From Streptomyces yangpuensis (GTDB lineage: Bacteria > Actinomycetota > Actinomycetes > Streptomycetales > Streptomycetaceae): 64,000 nt of DNA. A model generated the notes under the pieces. The model was not told the DNA's origin. It did no database searches and worked only from the letters and a program-made list of their open reading frames with translations. The position numbers and the translations under genes are program-made. Positions 16,488-24,843 of this stretch are shown here, piece after piece. Position 1 is the stretch's first letter, and every line of letters starts with the position of its first letter. The stretch lies in the NCBI RefSeq assembly GCF_001005295.1, contig NZ_LBMK01000002.1, positions 62,001-126,000 on the forward strand. Reading direction: 5' to 3'.

Positions 16488-18359
16488 ATGGACTTCGCGA
16501 ACGGATCCGAGAACGCATTCGGGAACGGATTCGGCAACGGATTCGGCGGCGACGCGGACGGCTCGCGCTATCTGCCGATCTCCGAGCACGGCCTGATCGG
16601 CGATCTCCGGACCGCCGCGCTCGTGGGCACGAACGGCACGATCGACTGGTACTGCTGTCCGCGCTTCGACGCCCCGAGCGTGTTCGCGTCGATCCTCGAC
16701 GCCGACCGGGGTGGATCGTGGGAGCTTGCCGCCGAGGTGCCGGCGCGGACACGCCAGTTCTACTTCCCCGACACCAACGTGCTGATCACCCGGTTCTACG
16801 CGGCCGACGGGGTCGCGGAGATCCAGGACTTCATGCCGGTCGCGGACGAGTCGCGCGAAGCGGCCCGGCACCGGCTGATCCGGCGGGTGGTCTGCGTACG
16901 CGGCACCCTTCCGTTCCGAGCGAGGGTCGCTCCCCGTTTCGGCTACGGCACCGAAGCGCACACCGTGCACGCGCAGGCCCACGAGGCCGTCTTCACGTGC
17001 CAGTCGATCTCCCTGGCGCTGACCTCCACCGCGCCGCTCGAAACCGACGGAACGGACGTGTGGTCGCACTTCAAACTCCTCGAAGGCGAGTCCGTGGTGT
17101 TCGCCCTCGACCAGATCGGTGACGGCGTGCACCCGCAGGCCTGTCCGCGTGCCGAGGCGCAGGAGCAGTTCGAGGCGACCGTCCGGTTCTGGTCGCGCTG
17201 GCTGAGCCGCTCCCGGTACCGCGGCCGGTGGCGGGAGATGGTGAACCGTTCCGCCCTGACCCTGAAGCTGCTCACCTACGTGCCGACCGGTGCGATCGTC
17301 GCCGCACCGACGACGAGCCTTCCCGAGCGGGTCGGCGGTGAACGCAACTGGGACTACCGCTACGTGTGGGTCCGCGACGCCGCCTTCTGCGTCTACGCCA
17401 TGCTCCGGCTCGGCTTCACCTCGGAGGCCGAGGCGTTCATGGGCTTCCTGTCCGAACGGTGCATCGCACCGGGCGCCGGCCCCGCCGGCCCCCTACAGAT
17501 CATGTACGGCATCGACGGGCGCCGTGACCTGCCCGAGGTCGAGCTCTCCCACCTGGAGGGATACCTCGGATCCGCTCCGGTGCGGGTCGGCAACGCCGCC
17601 ACCGGCCAGCTCCAACTGGACATCTACGGAGCGCTGATCGACTCCGTCTACCTGTACGACAAGTGGGGGCGGCCCATCAGCAGCGACCACTGGGACGAGG
17701 TCGGCGTCGTGGTGGACTGGCTCTGCGACAACTGGGACCAGCCCGACGAGGGCGTCTGGGAGACCAGGGGAGGCCGGAAGGACTTCGTCTACTCACGCCT
17801 GATGTGCTGGGTGGCTATCGAACGGGCCATCCGGATGGCCAACCGGCGCGGCCTGCCCGCCGATCTGCCGCGCTGGCAGCGGAACCGGGACGCGATCTAC
17901 CGGAAGATCATGCGGGAAGGCTGGTCGGCCGAGCGCGGAGCGTTCGTCCAGGGACTGGGCGACGACGTGCTCGACGCCTCCGTACTGATGATGCCGATGG
18001 CCAAGTTCATCGCACCCACCGACCCCAAGTGGCTCTCGACCCTCGACGCGCTGACCACCGAACTGGTCTCCGACTCGCTGGTCTACCGCTACGACCCCGG
18101 GGCGAGCCCGGACGGTCTGCGCGGCTCCGAGGGCACGTTCTCGATCTGCTCCTTCTGGTACGTCGAGGCGCTCACCCGCGCCGGACGCCTGGAAGAAGCC
18201 CGGCTGGCCTTCGAGAAGATGCTCACCTACGCCAATCACGTAGGCCTCTACGCGGAGGAGATCGGCCGCAGCGGGGAGCAACTCGGCAACTTCCCGCAGG
18301 CGTTCACCCACCTCTCGCTGATCAGCGCCGCCTTCAACCTCGACCGCGCCCTGGGCTGA
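16488..18359 (+). CDS. GH15 family hydrolase (trehalase or glucoamylase-like)
   Basis: A 623-residue cytosolic glycoside hydrolase of family 15. The N-terminal domain begins YLPISEHGLIGDLRTAALV and continues NGTIDWYCCPRFDAPSVFA, as in actinobacterial GH15 trehalases. The catalytic (alpha/alpha)6 domain has ERVGGERNWDYRYVWVRDA (about residue 280), EGTFSICSFWYVEAL (about 548) and YAEEI (about 588), the likely catalytic glutamate region. GGGAGG 5 nt upstream of ATG 16488 fixes the start; a longer version from ATG 16407 has no ribosome-binding site and adds non-conserved sequence. Trehalase is more likely than glucoamylase given the opening motif and lack of a signal peptide, but the substrate is not proven. 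Confidence 0.85.
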   Translation: MDFANGSENAFGNGFGNGFGGDADGSRYLPISEHGLIGDLRTAALVGTNGTIDWYCCPRFDAPSVFASILDADRGGSWELAAEVPARTRQFYFPDTNVLITRFYAADGVAEIQDFMPVADESREAARHRLIRRVVCVRGTLPFRARVAPRFGYGTEAHTVHAQAHEAVFTCQSISLALTSTAPLETDGTDVWSHFKLLEGESVVFALDQIGDGVHPQACPRAEAQEQFEATVRFWSRWLSRSRYRGRWREMVNRSALTLKLLTYVPTGAIVAAPTTSLPERVGGERNWDYRYVWVRDAAFCVYAMLRLGFTSEAEAFMGFLSERCIAPGAGPAGPLQIMYGIDGRRDLPEVELSHLEGYLGSAPVRVGNAATGQLQLDIYGALIDSVYLYDKWGRPISSDHWDEVGVVVDWLCDNWDQPDEGVWETRGGRKDFVYSRLMCWVAIERAIRMANRRGLPADLPRWQRNRDAIYRKIMREGWSAERGAFVQGLGDDVLDASVLMMPMAKFIAPTDPKWLSTLDALTTELVSDSLVYRYDPGASPDGLRGSEGTFSICSFWYVEALTRAGRLEEARLAFEKMLTYANHVGLYAEEIGRSGEQLGNFPQAFTHLSLISAAFNLDRALG

Positions 18360-18418
18360 GTCGAGCGTGCGCGCGGAACCGGACGGCGCACGAACTCACC
18401 CCGCCCCGCCCGCCCGGC

Positions 18419-18985
18419 TCACCGCGTCGGGGAGAGGTGCGCTCCCAGGCTGCCGGGGGTGGGGTAGACGCGCTCCGTGGGCAGGAGGCGCTGGGCCTGG
18501 GCGGTGCGTCCGCTGCGGACGAGCGCCGCGGCCTTGCGGACCTGCGGGGTGAGGTCCGTGATACCGACGACCCAGTCCTCGGCGAACGTGCGGATCAGGT
18601 GGCGGCCGATGCCGACCTGGATGCTGTAGTGGTTCAGGGCCGCACCGCGCACCGAGCGCTCGGGATCCCACTGGAGGTGCACGGCGGCCTGGGCCACCGC
18701 CCTCGGGTCCGCGGTCGTCCGTACGGACCGGGCAAGAGCCTCTTCCCAGCCCTCTCGCGTCATCCGCACGGCGAGGACACGCTCCTGCCCCGGCTTGCGC
18801 GCCCAGTTGCTGCGATGCATCAGCCACAGGAAGGAGGGCTTGATCCACGTCATCCGCTGGAACGAGAACGGCGGGACGAAACGTCCCGCGCACAGCGCGG
18901 CATCGGCGATCACGTCCGCATACGCCTGGTAGACCACGATGGTGCGGGCATCGTAGTCGGCGCGGATCTGGTACTGCGGCGTCAT
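18419..18985 (-). CDS. DUF4291 family protein
   Basis: A 188-residue protein of the DUF4291 family, recognised by the opening [18 protein letters not shown], the aromatic stretch [19 protein letters not shown], and [10 protein letters not shown]. Function is unknown; members are widespread in bacteria and some fungi and probably cytosolic. ATG 18985 aligns with the usual N terminus, while a GTG three codons upstream is possible. It converges with the GH15 gene, leaving a 59-nt gap, and is followed on the same strand by unrelated copper genes; no operon is evident. Confidence 0.82.
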   Translation of the reverse strand: MTPQYQIRADYDARTIVVYQAYADVIADAALCAGRFVPPFSFQRMTWIKPSFLWLMHRSNWARKPGQERVLAVRMTREGWEEALARSVRTTADPRAVAQAAVHLQWDPERSVRGAALNHYSIQVGIGRHLIRTFAEDWVVGITDLTPQVRKAAALVRSGRTAQAQRLLPTERVYPTPGSLGAHLSPTR

Positions 18986-19070
18986 GCACCGCACCCTGTC
19001 ACCCGCCCGGCCGGTGCCGCCAACGGTTTCCGCGGGCCGGGGCGCCCGAGCGGCCGGGCAGCCGCGGCGG

Positions 19071-21047
19071 CTACGTGATGCGTACGGTCCCGTGCACGGT
19101 GACCTGGTCGATCTCGGTCGTGCGCACCACGATGTCGAGATTCCACTCGCCGGCCATCGGCAGCCGAAGGTCGTAGGTGGCCCAATACCCCTTCTGGTTC
19201 TTCAGCTTGGCGTCGAGGGGGCCGATGCCCGACTCCCGCTGGGTGAGCGTGAGGCGAAGCTCGGGGACGGTCGCGAGGCCGCCGTCCTCGCTGAACACCA
19301 CCGCCTCCACCGTGTTCTCACCGACGCGGCCGGGAGTCAGGGTGATCTGGACCTGGCCGCGGCGATTGGCCGTCCCCATGTCGAACGGTACGGTGACCAC
19401 CTTGGCCTGCGGCTCCTGCCCGACGGCGGCCGAGGCGGACTCGGAGACCGCGGCGCGGCTGGGCTGGGTACCGGTCAGCAGGGTCGTGATCGCCAGAACC
19501 ACCACACCGAGTACGGCTTCGGCCGCGACGGTACGGCGCAGGCCGCGCCGGTACCGCTCGGACTCCGCTGCGGGCGAGAGCCCGGCGCTGTCGCCATCGC
19601 CATCGCTATCTCCGTCACCGTCGCCATGGCCGTCGGCGCCGTCCGTCCGTCCTTCCGCGGCGGTATCGGGGCCGCCGCTGCCGCCCGTCACCTTCCGGGG
19701 GCCGGACGCGCCGACCAACTGCGCCACGCGCACCACTTCGGGCTCGGGCCTCCGCTGCGCCTCGTCGGCGGGTACGGGCTCCCGGAGGAGGCGGAGCGCC
19801 GCCCGGCGGGAGTACGACGCCACGTACAGCACGAGGACCACGGCGGCGACCTTCACGACGAGGGTCCTGCCGTACGAGGTACCGGTCAGCGCCTCCCACG
19901 AACCGACCTGCCGCCAGGACTGGTACAGCCCGGTGCCGACCAGTACGGCGACCGCGCGGAAGGCCAGCGTCGCGAAGCGGCCCACCGCGGACGCCGGGAG
20001 CGCGAGGCCGCCCGGCCCCCGGTCCCGCAGGGCGATCACCAGGGTGATCAGGCCGCCCAACCAGACGCCCATGGCCACCAGATGAAGCGCGGCCACAGGC
20101 ATGGCCAGCGGCACCTGCAACCCGGCGGAGGCGTGTTCGGCGGTGGCCCAGGTGAGGGCCAGGCCCAGGGCGAGCGCCGTCCCGGCCAGCCGGAACCGGA
20201 TGCCGAAGTCCGTCGGTGGGGATCCCTCGCCCTCGCGGAAGGGCCGCACGGCCGGGTGCCGGCGCATCACGGCGGCGGCCACGAGCAGCAGGGCGAGCCG
20301 GACGAGGAACGCGATTCCGGGCTTCCCGGTGGCGGTCCGGGCCAGCCGGGCCGGGTCGAACGCCGATGCCAGCGAGCCCGCCGCCTCGTACGGGCCGCGG
20401 AGCAGGAGCAGGGCCACGGTGGCCACCGCCAGGGTGGCCCACCCGGCGACGAGCAGCCGCCGTACCGGGCGCAGCGCGACCGCCGCCGGCCAGCACAGGA
20501 GGATGAACGCGGCCGCTCCCACGAGGAGGGCGAGACCGCTGTAGGAGAGGTAACGGAAGAAGCCGTAGAGGCGGCCGGCCGCCGTGTCGTCCGGCGAGTC
20601 GGCGGTCACCGTGGCGGCGGTCTCGGAGGGCTTGCCGATCGAGAAGGTGAACGCGCCGGAGATCGGGTGGCCGTCGGCGGAGATGACCCGCCAGGCCACC
20701 GTGTAGGTGCCCTCGGGCAGTTCGCCGGACAGCTCCACGCGGGCCGTGTTCGCCTTGCCGTCGGCGTGCTGCGCCGGGCGGGGGTTGACGCGTTCGTTCG
20801 CCGGTGACAGCACCCTCAGTGCCTCGTCGGGGAAGCTGATGGACTCGGTGAAGGTGAGCGTGACCTGGCGGGGCGGTGTCTGCAGGACGCTGCCGTCGGC
20901 GGGATCGGAGCCGCTGAGCGCGGTGTGCGCGAGGGCGGGGGCGGCCCCGCCGAACAGCAGGGCCAGTACGGCGGCGACCAGTACCAGGACGGTCAGCGGC
21001 CTCCTGGACGGCGGTGATCCGGGTGATGCTGGTGATCCTGTGTGCAT
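19071..21047 (-). CDS. CopC-CopD fusion copper transport protein
   Basis: A 658-residue fusion. After a signal peptide ending in ALA, the mature protein would start [13 protein letters not shown], putting His at the N terminus as in CopC copper-binding proteins; the second copper motif D-G-H lies in [14 protein letters not shown] CopD-like membrane domain with about eight helices follows (about residues 150-420), then an acidic spacer rich in Gly-Asp repeats (encoded near 19590-19640), a membrane helix, and a C-terminal extracytoplasmic beta domain (YcnJ-like FixH region). The predicted role is copper uptake or tolerance. ATG 21047 follows GGAG by about 10 nt. The YcnI gene lies 236 nt upstream on the same strand. 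Confidence 0.88.
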   Translation of the reverse strand: MHTGSPASPGSPPSRRPLTVLVLVAAVLALLFGGAAPALAHTALSGSDPADGSVLQTPPRQVTLTFTESISFPDEALRVLSPANERVNPRPAQHADGKANTARVELSGELPEGTYTVAWRVISADGHPISGAFTFSIGKPSETAATVTADSPDDTAAGRLYGFFRYLSYSGLALLVGAAAFILLCWPAAVALRPVRRLLVAGWATLAVATVALLLLRGPYEAAGSLASAFDPARLARTATGKPGIAFLVRLALLLVAAAVMRRHPAVRPFREGEGSPPTDFGIRFRLAGTALALGLALTWATAEHASAGLQVPLAMPVAALHLVAMGVWLGGLITLVIALRDRGPGGLALPASAVGRFATLAFRAVAVLVGTGLYQSWRQVGSWEALTGTSYGRTLVVKVAAVVLVLYVASYSRRAALRLLREPVPADEAQRRPEPEVVRVAQLVGASGPRKVTGGSGGPDTAAEGRTDGADGHGDGDGDSDGDGDSAGLSPAAESERYRRGLRRTVAAEAVLGVVVLAITTLLTGTQPSRAAVSESASAAVGQEPQAKVVTVPFDMGTANRRGQVQITLTPGRVGENTVEAVVFSEDGGLATVPELRLTLTQRESGIGPLDAKLKNQKGYWATYDLRLPMAGEWNLDIVVRTTEIDQVTVHGTVRIT

Positions 21048-21283
21048 GACGGGCGGGCTCCGGGGTGGCGGTCGTGAGCGGGCGGCCCTCGCCACCCGGG
21101 ACTCGGCTCCGGCAGGGCGGGGACCGACGACGGGATGTGGACGATAGTGCTGCCGGACGGGGCACCGGGGCGGGTGCGCAACTTCGGCTAAAGCCCGGGA
21201 CCGGGAGGCCCGGTTCGGGCGTTCTCCCTGTACATTGCACCCGCCCCGCCCTGCCCCGCTGCTGAGGACAGGCGGTCAGACGG

Positions 21284-22093
21284 TCAGGCCTGGTCCCGGC
21301 TCTGACTGCGGCGCAGCCACCAGAAGGCGCCGACGGCCGCCACCACCAGGACGGCCGCGACCACACCGAGGGCCGCTCCCGTACCGCTGCCCGCCGTCTC
21401 GGCGTCCGCCGTCTCTGCGTCCGCCGTCTCCGCGTTCGGGGCCGCGGCGAGAGCGGTCGGGTCCGCCGCCGACGGCTGTTCGGACGGGACCGTGCCCGGC
21501 GTCGTCGCAGGCGTCGTTGAAGGCGTCGGCGTCGCCGAGGGGGGCGGGGCGATCGGCTTGGCCCCGGGGGCCGCCGCCTTCAGTTCGAGTACGGGCGCCG
21601 GGTTGTCGACTTTCTCGCCGCCCGTGGGAACCTCGATCCAGCGGGAGACCTTGCCGTCGCCGTACGTCTCAAGGGTCTTGAACACCAGGGACTTCTCGTC
21701 GGGCAACTGGCGCACGGTGATGCTGTACTCGGCATCGGTACCGGTGGCCAGGGCCGTGCCACCGATGCTGTAGCCGTCCGGGGTGGCCGTCAGCTTCCAC
21801 CCCTCGGGGGCGTCCTTCAGCGTCACGGCGTCCGGGGCGATGCCCTTCGGGAGCACGACCCGCAGCTCCGCGATCCCCGCGGAGTCCGACTCAGCCTCGG
21901 ACGTGAAGGAGAGCGTGACGTTCTCGGCGAGGGCGCGCGCGTCGGAGGCGGTGACCCCAGCGTGCGCGGCGGCCGGACCGGCGCTCAGGCCGAGGACCAC
22001 CAGGGCGCCGAGGGCGGCCGGCCCCAGTCCGCGCGGACGCGGACGGGGCCGGGGATGGTGACGGTGAGAGTGAAGGCTGGGTGTTCCGGTCAT
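21284..22093 (-). CDS. YcnI-like copper-binding protein (DUF1775)
   Basis: A 269-residue secreted, C-terminally anchored protein. The signal peptide ends in AAA, so the mature N terminus is HAGVTASDARAL; an N-terminal His is the copper ligand in characterised YcnI. The DUF1775 domain covers about residues 45-180 (ELRVVLPKGIAPDAVTLKD, YSITVRQLPDEKSLVFKTLE, RWIEVP). A low-complexity Pro/Thr/Ala spacer with ETADA repeats and one membrane helix followed by basic residues complete it. Pairing with CopC-CopD is the usual copper acquisition or insertion context. The ATG overlaps an alternative reading frame end of the upstream membrane gene (see findings). Confidence 0.88.
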   Translation of the reverse strand: MTGTPSLHSHRHHPRPRPRPRGLGPAALGALVVLGLSAGPAAAHAGVTASDARALAENVTLSFTSEAESDSAGIAELRVVLPKGIAPDAVTLKDAPEGWKLTATPDGYSIGGTALATGTDAEYSITVRQLPDEKSLVFKTLETYGDGKVSRWIEVPTGGEKVDNPAPVLELKAAAPGAKPIAPPPSATPTPSTTPATTPGTVPSEQPSAADPTALAAAPNAETADAETADAETAGSGTGAALGVVAAVLVVAAVGAFWWLRRSQSRDQA

Positions 22094-22790
22094 GAGGAAG
22101 AGCAACCTCTCGGTACGAGGGGATCGGGGGACCGTCTCCTGCGTACGCGGCCGGAGGCCCCCGCCGCACCACCGAGTGACAGAGCGTCGTGGTGACCGCC
22201 TGCCGTGCGGCCGGACCGCCGCACGGCACGGGCGCGGTCCGCGGCAACGGCCCTGCCCACGGCCGGTGGAGGGCGCCGAAGCCCGCGGCGGCGGCCGTGA
22301 CGGTCCGCTGGATCCACCGGCCCACCGTCGCCGGCAGCCGGCTGAGCACCTGATCCGCCCGGTGCATGAGCAGCGCCATCGCGCAGGTGGCCACGCCATG
22401 GGCCGCCGCCATCGTCCACGTACCGTGGTGTGCGGTGGCCCGTACGATCTGCCGCCCCGGGCCGTGGGCCTCGGCATGCGCGTCGAACGCGGGATGCCGT
22501 ACGGACAGGGCCCGGTGCAGCACGAGTTGGGCCGCGCCGGTCCCCGCGACCACGTGCCACCGAGGCCGGGGCCGCGGCCGGGACGTCCGCGTGACGAGCC
22601 ACGACAGGGCGAAGGCGGCCGCCGCCCCGCCCGGCACCCGTTGCCAGGCAACCGGTCCCTCAGCCGCCAGATGATGGCCCGCGACGGCCAGTACCGAACT
22701 GAGCAGGGTGAACACGGCAGCCCGCAGCCACCGTCCGCCCTGCCGCCCGGGCCGCGGACATGGACGCGTCCTTGCACGGGCTCCGGCCAT
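21891..22790 (-). CDS. Integral membrane protein upstream of ycnI (C-terminal end uncertain)
   Basis: The frame from ATG 22790 encodes a plausible small polytopic protein: LRAAVFTLLSSVLAVAGHHLA, FALSWLVTRTSR, WTMAAAHGVATCAMALLMHRADQVL, then a tail ending near VVRRGPP. Such a protein is often found before ycnI in streptomycetes. The frame has no stop until 21891, so it would overlap ycnI by about 200 nt with low-complexity sequence of shadow type. Another frame stops at 22090, overlapping the ycnI ATG by 4 nt, so a late frameshift or sequencing error could explain the odd end. The biochemical function is unknown; a copper link is inferred from context only. Confidence 0.5.
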   Translation of the reverse strand: MAGARARTRPCPRPGRQGGRWLRAAVFTLLSSVLAVAGHHLAAEGPVAWQRVPGGAAAAFALSWLVTRTSRPRPRPRWHVVAGTGAAQLVLHRALSVRHPAFDAHAEAHGPGRQIVRATAHHGTWTMAAAHGVATCAMALLMHRADQVLSRLPATVGRWIQRTVTAAAAGFGALHRPWAGPLPRTAPVPCGGPAARQAVTTTLCHSVVRRGPPAAYAGDGPPIPSYREVALPHDRNTQPSLSPSPSPAPSASARTGAGRPRRPGGPRPERRSGRRARWGHRLRRARPRRERHALLHVRG

Positions 22791-22916
22791 GTCCGGTCAT
22801 CATCACCCGGCTTCACCGCCGACAGGCTCCAACTGTCAATTGTGGAGCAGCTTTCCGCAGCGGCGCCCGATCGATGCCCGCGCGATGCCCGGTCGTGCCC
22901 GTGGCGCAGGCCCGGG

Positions 22917-23858
22917 TCAGGCCTTGGGGATGGTGTTGATGCGGTGGGTGCCGGCGTTGTAGAAGCCGTCCACCGTCTTCTGGACGTCCGCCGGGGACAC
23001 GGCCTCGTCGGCCTTGTGGTAGACCCAGTTGACCTTCATCTCCCAGGTGCGCGCGCCGCCGGCGAAGGGGAGGTCGATGAACCAGTTGCTGAAGTGGATG
23101 TCCATCTTCTCGCGCGGGACGTACTTGCCGGAGCTGGTGAATATCTCCTTGCCGTCCAGGGAGTACGTGACCTTGCCGTCCATGGCCGTGATCATCAGGG
23201 TGTGCCAGCCCCCGAGGCGCTGCTTGAGGGTGTTGTTGACCCGGTCCGGCGGGTCGGCCTTGTACCAGCTGACGTTGTCGAGCCGCGGCCCGGTCGAGCC
23301 CCAGCCGCCGTTGGGCAGGTACTCGAAGTCGAGTTCGCTGTACTTGTCCGAGGCGTCGGAGGGCGAGATCGGGAAGAAGGTCTGCACGACGTGGTCGCCG
23401 TTGCGGCCGCTCGTGGGCTTGTCGCTGAAGTGGACCCGGGCGGCGTACGTGCCCGTGAAGAGGTTCTTGCCGGTGCCCTGGAACTCGACCTGCTGGGTGC
23501 CCTGCTTGGTGCCGTCGGTGGAGGAGCGCAGCTGCAGGACCCTGCCGCCCTGGGCGGTCGCGTCGGCGGGGAAGGTGGCGCCGGCGGCGGACCAGCTGTC
23601 CTTGATCCCCGGACCGCCCCCGCCCGTACGGATCTCCCAGCCCTGGGTGGCGAGCGCGGGGTCGTCGGCGCCGTTGTACTGGAAATCGTCGAACAGGGTT
23701 CCCGGCGGTCCGGACGGCGTCGGCGAGGCGCTGCCGCGGGGCGCGGCGCCATCGGCGGCGGGGCCGCCGGAACACGCCGCGAGGACGCACAGGAGGGCGG
23801 GCAGGGTGAGCGCGGTCCATGCGCGGCGACGAGAGGTGCGGCGGGGCTGGCGGCTCAC
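22917..23858 (-). CDS. GH16-like carbohydrate-active lipoprotein
   Basis: A 313-residue secreted lipoprotein: basic start, hydrophobic core, and lipobox LAAC (Cys about 29). The rest is a jelly-roll domain like laminarinase/GH16 enzymes, with the ExDxE-type active-site motif in SELDFEYLPNGG (E, D, E in ELDFE) and aromatic strands DIHFSNWFIDLPF. Intact acidic residues suggest activity on a beta-glucan or similar polymer, possibly cell-surface polysaccharide made by the genes that start 400 nt away. The GTG at 23858 is preceded by AAGGAG at 5 nt. The gene is divergent from the polysaccharide operon. Confidence 0.8.
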   Translation of the reverse strand: MSRQPRRTSRRRAWTALTLPALLCVLAACSGGPAADGAAPRGSASPTPSGPPGTLFDDFQYNGADDPALATQGWEIRTGGGGPGIKDSWSAAGATFPADATAQGGRVLQLRSSTDGTKQGTQQVEFQGTGKNLFTGTYAARVHFSDKPTSGRNGDHVVQTFFPISPSDASDKYSELDFEYLPNGGWGSTGPRLDNVSWYKADPPDRVNNTLKQRLGGWHTLMITAMDGKVTYSLDGKEIFTSSGKYVPREKMDIHFSNWFIDLPFAGGARTWEMKVNWVYHKADEAVSPADVQKTVDGFYNAGTHRINTIPKA

Positions 23859-24236
23859 ACGGGCTCCTTGGGGGCGTAGAGGCGGTATTCGGACACGCCC
23901 TCTTGCGTGGGGATCAGCAGCTGATCCGATGAGGGCGTCATCCTAAGGCTCCGCGCGGGGGCCGGAGCGACCGCCGTGGTGGCCCCTCGTGCCATCCGGA
24001 GTTCGAGGTTCCGGTGAAACGCTTGGCTGAAAGCTGCACCCTCCTGCGCTCGGCGACCCTAGGGGTCGGTCTACCGGTCGGTATGACCAATTGGCGTTTC
24101 GATCCGATTACGACCCATGGATAGATCGGGTCAAATAAGTGCATCGAGGTCAAGTTGCTTCGGCTCGGTGCACTAGCGTTCGCCCTGCGATCCAGCGGTC
24201 CCGGTCTACGTACCCTGCAATGAAAGGCCTCGCAAG
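23859..24236. other. Divergent intergenic region before the polysaccharide genes
   Basis: A 378-nt region with lower G+C in the middle (24060-24160) that must hold promoters for the GH16-like lipoprotein (leftward) and the polysaccharide operon (rightward). No clear -35/-10 pair, riboswitch fold or perfect palindrome was recognised. AAAGG at 24224-24228 is the probable ribosome-binding site of the next gene. Confidence 0.5.
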
Positions 24237-24746
24237 GTGCGCCCTACAGCTAATTCCAGCCAGCGTGGATCGGTGTACCCGACCGGGTTCGATATGTCCG
24301 GGCCGGACTTCGAGGTGCCTGCCGCCGCACCCGTGTTCGTCGACCAGTCGGGTCTGCGCGGCCGTCTGCTGCGCGGCTTCGGCTGGCCGGTTTCCGTCGT
24401 CGGCGCGATCCTGGCGGTCGCGATGGCCAGCAGCCTGATCGGTGTGCAGGCGGACGCCCCGGCGATGGGGATACCCGCGCAGCCCGCCCGGACGCCCGTC
24501 CCGTCGCACCCCCCCGCACCGTCGCTGTCGCCCGGCCCGTCGTCCGCGTCGACCGCCTCGTCCGCACCCCGGACGGTCGCACGGTCCGCGACACCGCAGC
24601 CGAAGAACCCGGCCGCCACCTCGAAGAACGCGGCCACCACGTCGAAGACCGGGGCCACCACGTCGAAGACCGGGGCGACCTCGAAGCCCGGCGCCACCGC
24701 GCCGCGCGGGCCGAAGCCCTCGGGCCAGCCGGCCGAACAGCCCTGA
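24237..24746 (+). CDS. Small single-pass membrane protein with Ser/Thr/Lys-rich repeats
   Basis: A 169-residue protein starting with GTG. After about 45 cytosolic residues comes one membrane helix (WPVSVVGAILAVAMASSLIGV), then a low-complexity exported tail with repeats of the type SKTGATTSKTGAT and Pro-rich ends. No enzyme motif is present. It lies just before the deacetylase-glycosyltransferase gene on the same strand and could be an accessory or scaffold of the synthase, but that is inference from position. An ATG 19 codons later is an alternative start. Confidence 0.65.
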   Translation: MRPTANSSQRGSVYPTGFDMSGPDFEVPAAAPVFVDQSGLRGRLLRGFGWPVSVVGAILAVAMASSLIGVQADAPAMGIPAQPARTPVPSHPPAPSLSPGPSSASTASSAPRTVARSATPQPKNPAATSKNAATTSKTGATTSKTGATSKPGATAPRGPKPSGQPAEQP

Positions 24747-24843
24747 TCACCCGCGCCGCCGTCAACCGGCGGCGCAGCCCCGATCAGTCGCAACAGCACC
24801 AGCACCAGCACCCGCACCGGCAACACCATCACCAGGAGCGTCA

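Noticed and set aside
23859..24236. Possible riboswitch before the polysaccharide genes (A/T-richer, cell-wall context).
   Set aside because: No conserved c-di-AMP or other aptamer core or terminator stem could be found by eye.
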